Shown piece after piece: positions 6,801 through 13,539 of a stretch of 15,250 bases of DNA. Origin of the DNA: Ignavibacteria bacterium UBA6688 (GTDB lineage: Bacteria > Bacteroidota > Ignavibacteria > UBA10030). Location of the stretch: positions 1 through 15,250 of the forward strand of contig DKJQ01000053.1 of the NCBI GenBank assembly GCA_002454845.1. The letters are read 5' to 3'. A program made the translations under genes and the position numbers. The stretch's first letter is position 1, and every line of letters starts with the position of its first letter. The notes under the pieces are model-generated. The model saw only the letters and a program-made list of their open reading frames with translations. It did not search any database and had not been told where the DNA came from.

Positions 6801-6817
6801 GGAGGTCACCGACCTCC
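6801..6817 (-). other. GC-rich hairpin in the rpsQ-rplN spacer
   Basis: On the minus strand GGAGGTC, a GGT loop and GACCTCC form a perfect seven-base-pair stem. An outer CCG/CGG pairing could extend it across a four-base bulge. It lies between the rpsQ stop and the rplN binding site. No T run follows, so it does not look like an intrinsic terminator. It sits at the S10/spc operon junction, where a processing site or translational control element would be plausible, but no function is shown. Confidence 0.6.
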
Positions 6818-6827
6818 GGTTCACAGG

Positions 6828-7109
6828 TTATTTTGCCTTTTCGATCACTTCGACCAACCGCCATCGCTTGCGCTTGCTCACGGGGCGGGTCTCCATCACC
6901 CTCACCACATCACCGATGCGCGCTTCCTGCTTCTCATCGTGAGCCATCAGTGTCGAAGTTTGCTTATAGTACTTCTTATAAAGTGGATGAGGAATTTTGC
7001 GTTCCAGCGACACCACGATGCTCTTCTGCATCTTGTTGCTGATCACTTTTCCGATGCGGACCTTACGCCGGTTACGCTGGACGGCCGGAACTGCTGCTGC
7101 TGTACTCAT
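6828..7109 (-). CDS. rpsQ: 30S ribosomal protein S17
   Basis: The 93-residue protein is S17, an OB-fold primary 16S rRNA binding protein of the 30S body. Family blocks are RKVRIGKVISNKMQKSIVV, HPLYKKYYK, AHDEKQEARIGDVV and ETRPVSKRKRWRLVEVIEKA. The N-terminus has about ten more residues than E. coli S17 (STAAAVPAVQ), an alanine-rich lead. The gene starts three bases after the rpmC stop codon, so the two are tightly coupled. It ends the S10-operon part of the cluster. Confidence 0.98.
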   Translation of the reverse strand: MSTAAAVPAVQRNRRKVRIGKVISNKMQKSIVVSLERKIPHPLYKKYYKQTSTLMAHDEKQEARIGDVVRVMETRPVSKRKRWRLVEVIEKAK

Positions 7110-7112
7110 CCG

Positions 7113-7349
7113 TTATGCCTTCTTCTCTTGTTCAGATAATGCTACGGGTTGGCTGGGTTTCTTGATCTGGCGCTCGCGGAGAAGCGTCTTCATCCGGGCG
7201 ATGTCCCGCCGGATGTGCTGCAGCTTCATCGGGTTCTCGAGCTGGCTGATCACCTTCTGGAAGCGAAGATTGCCGAGGCTCTCCTCTTCCTCCTGAATGC
7301 GCTTGATCAACTCCGCATCCGACAATTGACGAAATTCAAAAGCTTTCAT
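7113..7349 (-). CDS. rpmC: 50S ribosomal protein L29
   Basis: The 78-residue protein is L29, a small two-helix protein at the tunnel exit that with L23 helps dock SRP, trigger factor and SecY in characterised bacteria. The pattern is typical: FRQLSDAELIKRIQEEEESL, LRFQKVISQLENPMKLQHIR, then RRDIARMKTLLRER. The last 16 or so residues (IKKPSQPVALSEQEKKA) form a polar tail slightly longer than the minimal family. CAGGAG lies eight bases before the ATG. It sits between rplP and rpsQ, the universal order. Confidence 0.97.
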   Translation of the reverse strand: MKAFEFRQLSDAELIKRIQEEEESLGNLRFQKVISQLENPMKLQHIRRDIARMKTLLRERQIKKPSQPVALSEQEKKA

Positions 7350-7366
7350 ACAAACGACTCCTGCTA

Positions 7367-7789
7367 TTAATGGGCCTCGTAATCCATACGAGTGACCATC
7401 TTGGTCTTGATGGGAAGCTTGTGCATTGCGAGATCGAACGCCTCCCGCGCTAACGCCTTTGAGACTCCACCCAGCTCGAACAACACGCGTCCGGGCTTGA
7501 TCACCACAACCCAGAATTCCGGGATACCTTTGCCGCTTCCCATACGGGTTTCCGCCGGCTTCTTGGTAACGGGTTTGTCCGGGAAGATCCGAATCCAGAC
7601 TTTCCCCTCACGTTTCATCATACGGGTCAACGCGACACGCGAAGCTTCGATCTGGCGCTGGGTGATCCATCCGGGCTCAAGAGCCTTGAGGCCGAAATCG
7701 CCAAAGGCAATCGTCGCACCACGGGTTGCTTTTCCCCGCATCCGACCACGCTGGGTCTTTCTGAATTTTACTCTCTTGGGCATCAACAT
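7367..7789 (-). CDS. rplP: 50S ribosomal protein L16
   Basis: The 140-residue protein is L16, a late assembly protein near the A site and peptidyl transferase region. Signature blocks are MLMPKRVKFRKTQRGRMRG, GLKALEPGWITQRQIEASR, WIRIFPDKPVTKKPAETRMG, SGKGIPEFWVVVIKPGRVLF and the helix ALAREAFDLAMHKLPIKTK. The start at 7789 gives the common MLMPKR beginning, with AAGGAG ten bases upstream; a second in-frame ATG lies two codons later. The gene ends in tandem in-frame stops, TAA then TAG. A 54-base spacer separates it from rpsC. Confidence 0.98.
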   Translation of the reverse strand: MLMPKRVKFRKTQRGRMRGKATRGATIAFGDFGLKALEPGWITQRQIEASRVALTRMMKREGKVWIRIFPDKPVTKKPAETRMGSGKGIPEFWVVVIKPGRVLFELGGVSKALAREAFDLAMHKLPIKTKMVTRMDYEAH

Positions 7790-7843
7790 ACGTTCAGCAC
7801 TCCTTGTAGTTCAGCGACGGGACTGACCCGGGGGCTCCGATCA

Positions 7844-8482
7844 TTATTTCGACACGGGGCCGAGAATTTCCCCTTTGCAGATCCACACTTTCACCCCGAT
7901 AGCGCCGTAAATCGTCCGCGCCGTCGCCGTGGAATAATCGATGTCTGCACGAATCGTGTGCAAAGGAATGCGTCCCTCTTTGTACTGCTCGCGCCGTGCA
8001 ATTTCCGATCCACCGAGACGGCCACCACACATCACGCGGATCCCTTCGGCGCCCATACGCATCGAGGCGGTAATCGCCTGCTTCATGGCACGGCGGAAGG
8101 AGATGCGTCCCTCAATCTGGGAGGCGATGTTCTCGGCCACGAGCGACGAATCCAGTTCGGGACGTTTGATTTCATGGATCAGGATCTTGACCTCTTTTGC
8201 GGTCACCTTCTTCAACTCTTCTTCCAATTGGGCGATCTCTTTACCGCTTTTTCCAATCACGATACCGGGACGGGATGTATGAATCGTAATCACGGCACGC
8301 TTGGGGGTCCTGTCGATCTGGATCCGCGAAATACCCGCTTTCTTCAGACGATTGCGGACATAGTGCCGGACCATCAAGTCTTCCTGCAGTTTCCCGGCAA
8401 ATCCCTTGTCGGCGTACCAATTTGCGTCCCAAGTCTTCGTAATGCCGAGCCGGAATCCTATCGGATGTGTTTTTTGACCCAA
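7844..8482 (-). CDS. rpsC: 30S ribosomal protein S3
   Basis: The 212-residue protein is S3, which lines the mRNA entry channel on the 30S head and contributes to mRNA unwinding. The N-terminal block GQKTHPIGFRLGI is conserved. The KH domain carries its GxxG loop at residues 77-80 (VIGKSGKEI). R130, R131 and K134 (ISFRRAMKQA) match the basic residues linked to helicase activity in E. coli S3. The C-terminal domain contains GIRVMCGGRLGGSEIARRE and GVKVWICKGE. It starts 14 bases after rplV. Confidence 0.99.
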   Translation of the reverse strand: MGQKTHPIGFRLGITKTWDANWYADKGFAGKLQEDLMVRHYVRNRLKKAGISRIQIDRTPKRAVITIHTSRPGIVIGKSGKEIAQLEEELKKVTAKEVKILIHEIKRPELDSSLVAENIASQIEGRISFRRAMKQAITASMRMGAEGIRVMCGGRLGGSEIARREQYKEGRIPLHTIRADIDYSTATARTIYGAIGVKVWICKGEILGPVSK

Positions 8483-8496
8483 GAGATCCTCCTCAA

Positions 8497-8979
8497 TTAA
8501 GATTCTTTTGTTGCCTTCTTCGTGGAAGTCGATGCTTTCGACTTCGTTCCAGACTTCTTCGGCTTCACCCCGGGAGCTGCTGCGGACTTCGGCGCTGCCT
8601 CAGCGGCCTTCGGTTTGGCTGCCGCTTGCACTTTTTGCTGCCGCTGAGCAACAACGATCGTCAGGTGATGAGACCGTTTGCGAATGCGGAATGCCCGTCC
8701 CATCGGAGCCGGCATCACCCGTTTCGCGACCGGACCGCCATTGACAAACGCTTCCTTCACGAACACATGGGATGGATCGATACGGCCGCTTTGATCCTTA
8801 TTTTGAAGGTTGGAAATAGCCGACCGGAGGACTTTCTCCGCGCTGTTCGAGGCATGCTTCGGTGAAAAGTGCAGGATCGACAACGCCTCCTCCACCCCAC
8901 GACCGCGAATAAGGTCGATCACCAGCCGCATTTTCATTGGCGATGTTCCGACGAATCGATTGACTGCTCGTGCTTCCAT
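8497..8979 (-). CDS. rplV: 50S ribosomal protein L22 with C-terminal extension
   Basis: The 160-residue protein is L22, whose long beta hairpin lines the peptide exit tunnel. The core covers about residues 1-115: EARAVNRFVGTSPMKMRLVI, RGRGVEEALSILHFSPKHAS, VKEAFVNGGPVAKRVMPAPM, GRAFRIRKRSHHLTIVVAQR. A further 45 or so residues rich in Ala, Lys, Pro, Ser and Thr follow, a low-complexity basic tail like those of histone H1, absent from E. coli L22 (110 residues). AAGGA lies seven bases before the ATG. The spacer to rpsS is 67 bases, one of the longer gaps here. Confidence 0.97.
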   Translation of the reverse strand: MEARAVNRFVGTSPMKMRLVIDLIRGRGVEEALSILHFSPKHASNSAEKVLRSAISNLQNKDQSGRIDPSHVFVKEAFVNGGPVAKRVMPAPMGRAFRIRKRSHHLTIVVAQRQQKVQAAAKPKAAEAAPKSAAAPGVKPKKSGTKSKASTSTKKATKES

Positions 8980-9046
8980 ACGTTGTTCCTTTTACCTCCA
9001 GCAAGGTTCAGGGTCGCCCCATTCCCTCACGGACTCCTCAATGGTG

Positions 9047-9334
9047 TTATGCGGGAGTGGTTGACTTCTCGCTCTTGACTCCTGGATGCGCCCGGAAAAT
9101 GCGGGTCGGGGCAAACTCACCGAGTTTGTGTCCCACCATCGCTTCCTGGACGTAGACGGGAATGAACTTATTGCCGTTATGCACCGCGAAAGTGTGACCG
9201 ACGAAATCGGGGATGATCGTGCAACTCCGCGCCCACGTCTTGATCACCTTCTTCTGGTTGGACTTGTTCAACGCCTCAATCTTTTGCTGCAGCTTTGAGT
9301 CCACATAGGGACCCTTTTTCAATGACCGGCTCAT
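9047..9334 (-). CDS. rpsS: 30S ribosomal protein S19
   Basis: The 95-residue protein is S19, which forms a complex with S13 in the 30S head and touches the A-site tRNA region. It has the textbook N-terminus MSRSLKKGPYVDSKL, then IKTWARSCTIIPDFVGHTFA, VHNGNKFIPVYVQEAMVGHK and LGEFAPTRIFRAH. The gene lies 21 bases after rplB. No strong Shine-Dalgarno sequence is seen before the ATG (only GAGAG), so reinitiation from rplB may help its expression. Confidence 0.99.
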   Translation of the reverse strand: MSRSLKKGPYVDSKLQQKIEALNKSNQKKVIKTWARSCTIIPDFVGHTFAVHNGNKFIPVYVQEAMVGHKLGEFAPTRIFRAHPGVKSEKSTTPA

Positions 9335-9355
9335 CGCTCTCGATTCTCGCTAGAT

Positions 9356-10189
9356 TTACTTGCGACGTTTGACAATGTATTTGTTGGATGGATTTTTCTT
9401 CTTGCGTGTCTTCAAACCCTTGGCGTACTTGCCCCAGGGCGATTCCGGATGCTGCCCACCCCCACCGCTCTTCGAACGACCTTCGCCACCCCCCATCGGA
9501 TGATCAACCGGGTTCATCGCCATCCCTCGTGAATGCGGCCGGATCCCCAGCCAGCGCGACCGGCCGGCCTTCCCGAGACTGATATTCTCATGGTCCCCGT
9601 TGCTCACGATTCCCACCGTTGCATAACAATTCACTCGCACCTTCCGGACTTCCCCCGAAGGGAGCTTCAGCTGCGCAAAATCCCCCTCTTTCGCCATCAA
9701 CTGCAGCGAGTTCCCGGCACTGCGGCCGAGTTGTCCCCCCTTGCCGGGGCGCATCTCGACGTTATGGATAAACGTACCCACGGGGATCTCCAGCAGCGGA
9801 AGGGCATTGCCCAGCTGCACCTCGACGCCCGAACCGGACTGAACAGACTGGCCTACCTTCAAACCGTCCGGCGCGACAATGTAGCGCTTATCGCCGTCTC
9901 CATAGTGCAACAACGCAATTCGGGCCGACCGGTTGGGATCGTACTCAATCGCTGCAACCCTGGCGCTCACACCATGCTTCTCGCGCTTGAAATCGATCAA
10001 GCGGTACCGTCTCTTGTGCCCACCCCCCCGATGGCGCGAGGTGACGCGTCCAAGATTATTGCGTCCCCCCGATTTCTTCAGCTTTCGGAGCAGCGACTTC
10101 TCCGGCACGGTCTTCGTGATCTCTTCGAACGTCGAGATCGAGTAGAACCGGGTTGCCGGCGTCATGGGTCTTAATTTTCGAATAGCCAT
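9356..10189 (-). CDS. rplB: 50S ribosomal protein L2
   Basis: The 277-residue protein is L2, one of the largest core proteins of the 50S subunit, required for subunit association and peptidyl transfer. Family blocks are the start MAIRKLRPMTPATRF, GRVTSRHRGGGHKRRYRLID near residues 47-66, the OB and SH3-like middle with RSAGNSLQLMAKEGDFAQLK, and the C-terminal signature RGMAMNPVDHPMGGGEGRS. H230 in that signature corresponds to the conserved histidine (H229 in E. coli) near the peptidyl transferase centre. It starts 22 bases after rplW; the binding site is weak (TAGGT, five bases before the ATG). Confidence 0.99.
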   Translation of the reverse strand: MAIRKLRPMTPATRFYSISTFEEITKTVPEKSLLRKLKKSGGRNNLGRVTSRHRGGGHKRRYRLIDFKREKHGVSARVAAIEYDPNRSARIALLHYGDGDKRYIVAPDGLKVGQSVQSGSGVEVQLGNALPLLEIPVGTFIHNVEMRPGKGGQLGRSAGNSLQLMAKEGDFAQLKLPSGEVRKVRVNCYATVGIVSNGDHENISLGKAGRSRWLGIRPHSRGMAMNPVDHPMGGGEGRSKSGGGGQHPESPWGKYAKGLKTRKKKNPSNKYIVKRRK

Positions 10190-10211
10190 ACTGTACCTAT
10201 CGTTTCATCAA

Positions 10212-10502
10212 TCAAGCAGTCTCGAAGTAATCGATCTTGTCCCCTTCTTTCAGGGTGACGATCGCTTTCTTCCATGTGTTGGTCCGTCCCTCGAAGCGCC
10301 CGCGGCGCGTCATCTGCGACTTCCGCTTTCCTTTCACAACCACCGTGCGGACACTGGTAACGGTGACTTTGAATTTTGCCTCCACCGCTTTCGCGATCTC
10401 AATTTTGTTCGATCCGCCCTCGACTTCAAACGCATAGTGCCGCTGTTCCTGCATGCGTGTGATCTTTTCGGTGACGATCGGTCGTTTCAAAATTCCAGCC
10501 AT
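10212..10502 (-). CDS. rplW: 50S ribosomal protein L23
   Basis: The 96-residue protein is L23, at the rim of the exit tunnel; in characterised bacteria it is the main docking site for trigger factor, SRP and SecY. It shows ILKRPIVTEKITRMQEQRHY, FEVEGGSNKIEIAKAVEAKF and VTSVRTVVVKGKRKSQMTRR, and ends in the rRNA-binding strand TNTWKKAIVTLKEGDKIDYF. It starts ten bases after the rplD stop, fitting close translational coupling. The order rplD-rplW-rplB is the standard S10 operon order. Confidence 0.98.
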   Translation of the reverse strand: MAGILKRPIVTEKITRMQEQRHYAFEVEGGSNKIEIAKAVEAKFKVTVTSVRTVVVKGKRKSQMTRRGRFEGRTNTWKKAIVTLKEGDKIDYFETA

Positions 10503-10512
10503 GATAGTTCGC

Positions 10513-11142
10513 TCAGTTCTTCAACGAATTGTGCAACACTTCCACGGCGCTTTTCTGGATGAGCAGCACCTGGTTGTTTAGAATATCGAACGTGGAGGCT
10601 TTATCCGCCTCCCGCACGTTCAGCTTCGCGATGTTCCGTCCCGACTTAAACAACGCCCGGTCGGTCTTGCCAGTCAGGAAGAGGGTCTTCTTCCCGTTCA
10701 GGGCGAGGGCTTTCAGGACTGTGACGATCTCCCGTGTCTTGGGAGCATCGAGGGAGAAATCCTCCACCACCATGATGGCGCTGTCCTTGGCCTTGTAGCT
10801 CAGAGCCGACTTACGGGCGAGGGCCCGGACTTTGGCCGAGAGCTTGATCACGTAGTCATGCGGATGGGGACCGAAAATGGAACCGCCGCCAACCCAGACC
10901 GGTGAACGGGTCGATCCGGCGCGGGCGCGGCCCGTTTTCTTCTGGCGAAACGGCTTCCTGCCGCCTCCCCGGACCTCGTTGCGCGGTTTCACCTTGTGCG
11001 TTCCCTGGCGCTTGTTGGCCTGGATCGAGCGAATAGCCTGGTAGATAGCGTGGTCGTTCGGAGTAATCTCAAAGATCTCCGGAGCCAGCTTCACCTTCTC
11101 GCCGCTCATGCTTCCGTCTTTCTTGTAAACTTCAAGCTCCAT
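10513..11142 (-). CDS. rplD: 50S ribosomal protein L4
   Basis: The 209-residue protein is L4, with a globular domain on the 50S surface and a long loop that reaches the exit tunnel constriction. In E. coli L4 also represses its own operon through the S10 leader. The tunnel loop is intact around residues 43-92 (GTHKVKPRNEVRGGGRKPFR, QKKTGRARAGSTRSPVWVGG, GSIFGPHPHDY). The C-terminal Rossmann-like part has LARKSALSYKAKDSAIMVVE. GAGGATGAA lies upstream of the ATG. A hairpin holding the rplC stop codon in its loop occupies the 25-base spacer before it. Confidence 0.98.
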   Translation of the reverse strand: MELEVYKKDGSMSGEKVKLAPEIFEITPNDHAIYQAIRSIQANKRQGTHKVKPRNEVRGGGRKPFRQKKTGRARAGSTRSPVWVGGGSIFGPHPHDYVIKLSAKVRALARKSALSYKAKDSAIMVVEDFSLDAPKTREIVTVLKALALNGKKTLFLTGKTDRALFKSGRNIAKLNVREADKASTFDILNNQVLLIQKSAVEVLHNSLKN

Positions 11143-11157
11143 TGCTATTCATCCTCG

Positions 11158-11179
11158 AAACAAGGACTTAGTCCTGTTT
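11158..11179 (-). other. Hairpin around the rplC stop codon
   Basis: On the minus strand AAACA-GGAC pairs with GTCC-(T)-TGTTT, giving nine base pairs with one bulged base. The three-base loop is exactly the rplC stop codon TAA (11170-11168). The 3' arm ends directly before the CGAGGATGAA that serves as the rplD binding site. It is a candidate for rplC-rplD translational coupling or control, but only the pairing is observed. Confidence 0.5.
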
Positions 11180-11794
11180 GCTAATTTCCACGTAACTGTT
11201 GATTGCGCCGGGAACCGATCCCTTGACGATCAAAATATTCGAATCGGAGATCACCTTCACCACGGTCAGGTTCTTCACCGTCACGCGCTCGCCCCCCATC
11301 CGGCCGGCCATCCGCATACCTTTGAAGACACGGGAGGGATAAGAACTCCCGCCGATCGATCCGGGAGCGCGCACGCGATCGGACTGTCCGTGGGTCGTCA
11401 TGCCGACGCCGCCGAAGTGGTGGCGTTTCACGACTCCCTGGAAGCCGCGCCCTTTCGAGCGGCCAGTCACGTCCACGGTCTCCCCCTGGTGGAACAGGTC
11501 CACCTTCAACTCCGCGCCCAGCTCCAGTTTCCTGCCGTTGAAGCTGCGGAACTCTGAGAGAAGACGAAGTGGCCTGACCCCGGACTTCCCGAGGTGCCCC
11601 TTCATCGGTTTGTTGACGAGTCGTTCGTGGATCTCATCGTAGCCAAGTTGTATTGCGTCGTACCCGTCTTTCTCTTTCGTCTTGATCTGGGTAACGTAAC
11701 ACGGCCCGGCCTCGATGATAGTGCACGGGACCATTTGCCCGTTCTCATCGAAGATACTCGTCATTCCAAGTTTTTTTCCTAACATGCCGCTCAC
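11168..11794 (-). CDS. rplC: 50S ribosomal protein L3 (GTG start)
   Basis: The 208-residue protein is L3, an early assembly protein whose extended loop approaches the peptidyl transferase centre. Family blocks are MLGKKLGMTSIFDENGQMVP, TVIEAGPCYVTQIKT-like TIIEAGPCYVTQIKT, VDVTGRSKGRGFQGVVKRH, and the loop THGQSDRVRAPGSIGGSSYP followed by VFKGMRMAGRMGGERVTV. I chose the GTG at 11794-11792 because AGGAG lies seven bases upstream; the ATG three codons later would be 16 bases away. It follows rpsJ after a 102-base spacer, the longest in the window. Confidence 0.97.
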   Translation of the reverse strand: MSGMLGKKLGMTSIFDENGQMVPCTIIEAGPCYVTQIKTKEKDGYDAIQLGYDEIHERLVNKPMKGHLGKSGVRPLRLLSEFRSFNGRKLELGAELKVDLFHQGETVDVTGRSKGRGFQGVVKRHHFGGVGMTTHGQSDRVRAPGSIGGSSYPSRVFKGMRMAGRMGGERVTVKNLTVVKVISDSNILIVKGSVPGAINSYVEISKQD

Positions 11795-11801
11795 TGTTCT
11801 G

Positions 11802-11806
11802 CTCCT
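11802..11806 (-). promoter_or_regulatory. Ribosome binding site of rplC
   Basis: AGGAG (within TTAGGAGC) on the minus strand lies seven bases before the GTG at 11794. It favours GTG over the ATG at 11785. Confidence 0.85.
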
Positions 11807-11815
11807 AAGTCATCT

Positions 11816-11844
11816 CCCGACCGACTCACTCTGTTGTGTCCGGG
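11816..11844 (-). other. Possible hairpin in the rpsJ-rplC spacer
   Basis: On the minus strand CCCGGAC can pair with GTC-(GGT)-CGGG, giving seven pairs, a three-base bulge and a twelve-base loop. It lies about ten bases upstream of the rplC binding site. The rest of the spacer holds purine-rich short repeats after the rpsJ stop. The structure is weak evidence for control. Confidence 0.35.
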
Positions 11845-11870
11845 CAGGGAAACCACATTGGTCAATTCGT

Positions 11871-11890
11871 TCTTCGTCGTTCCTCGTCGT
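11871..11890. repeat. Two-copy 10-base tandem repeat
   Basis: TCTTCGTCGT is followed directly by TCCTCGTCGT, with one mismatch between the copies. It lies in the rpsJ-rplC spacer just after the rpsJ stop, and reads as a purine-rich run on the coding strand. It is short and may be chance or slippage. Confidence 0.5.
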
Positions 11891-11896
11891 CCCTCA

Positions 11897-12205
11897 CTAC
11901 ACCTTGATCTCAACATCCACGCCGGCCGGCAATTCCAGCTTCATCAGAGAATCGACCGTCTTGCTCGTGGAGTTGAGAATGTCGATCAGCCGTTTGTGCG
12001 ATCGGGTCTCGAACTGCTCGCGCGACTTCTTATCGACGTGCGGCGACCGGTTCACGACATAGAGCGACCGCTTGGTCGGCAACGGGATAGGACCGGACAC
12101 AACGGCCCCGGTCGACTTCACGGTCTTGATAATTTTCTCAGCCGATTTATCGATCAGGTTGTGATCGTACGACTTCAATTTGATGCGAATCTTTTGACCA
12201 GCCAA
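11897..12205 (-). CDS. rpsJ: 30S ribosomal protein S10 (TTG start)
   Basis: The 102-residue protein is S10, a 30S head protein that in E. coli also pairs with NusB in antitermination. Blocks include KIRIKLKSYDHNLIDKSAEK, STGAVVSGPIPLPTKRSLYV, RSPHVDKKSREQFETRSHKR and the end LMKLELPAGVDVEIKV. I chose the TTG at 12205-12203: it gives MAGQKIRIKLK, the family start, with the usual length of 102 and GAGGA seven bases upstream. An in-frame GTG at 12229 would add eight unrelated residues. S10 usually opens its own operon; here it follows tuf with a hairpin in between. The gene ends in tandem stops, TAG then TGA. Confidence 0.97.
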   Translation of the reverse strand: MAGQKIRIKLKSYDHNLIDKSAEKIIKTVKSTGAVVSGPIPLPTKRSLYVVNRSPHVDKKSREQFETRSHKRLIDILNSTSKTVDSLMKLELPAGVDVEIKV

Positions 12206-12212
12206 CGGTTCA

Positions 12213-12217
12213 TCCTC
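12213..12217 (-). promoter_or_regulatory. Ribosome binding site of rpsJ
   Basis: GAGGA (within GCGAGGATG) on the minus strand lies seven bases before the TTG at 12205. A nearby ATG at 12213-12211 is out of frame with rpsJ, so TTG is the better start. Confidence 0.82.
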
Positions 12218-12233
12218 GCTGATGTACACCGTG

Positions 12234-12269
12234 AAAAAGCATCGGGTTCCGGCAGAGAGCCGGAACCCG
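12234..12269 (-). terminator. Terminator-like hairpin between tuf and rpsJ
   Basis: On the minus strand CGGGTTCCGGC, a TCTCT loop and GCCGGAACCCG form a perfect eleven-base-pair stem (12269-12243). After a four-base gap comes a run of five T (12238-12234). It lies eight bases after the tuf stop and 29 bases before the rpsJ start. The short, displaced T run suggests partial termination or an mRNA processing/stabilising hairpin rather than a full stop, since the S10 genes continue in the same direction. Confidence 0.7.
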
Positions 12270-12276
12270 GAAGTTA

Positions 12277-13488
<1,212 letters not shown>

Positions 13489-13497
13489 TGGAGTGAT

Positions 13498-13504
13498 CTC
13501 CTTT
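13498..13504 (-). promoter_or_regulatory. Ribosome binding site of tuf
   Basis: AAAGGAG on the minus strand lies nine bases before the tuf ATG at 13488, in the fusA-tuf spacer. It is a near-ideal Shine-Dalgarno sequence for a highly expressed gene. I saw no convincing promoter in the same spacer. Confidence 0.85.
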
Positions 13505-13539
13505 CGTTGTGTCTGTAATCAAAACCTTCGTTATATTCT

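Noticed and set aside
8992..9030. A 12-codon GTG mini-frame (ending TAA) in the rpsS-rplV spacer, possible leader peptide
   Set aside because: Its GAGGAG is only three bases from the GTG, there is no residue pattern such as a codon run, and frames this short are expected by chance.
11860..11865. TTGACC on the minus strand as a -35 box of a promoter before rplC
   Set aside because: The matching -10 region at 16-18 bases (around CCGGACACAA) does not resemble TATAAT, so there is no usable promoter evidence.
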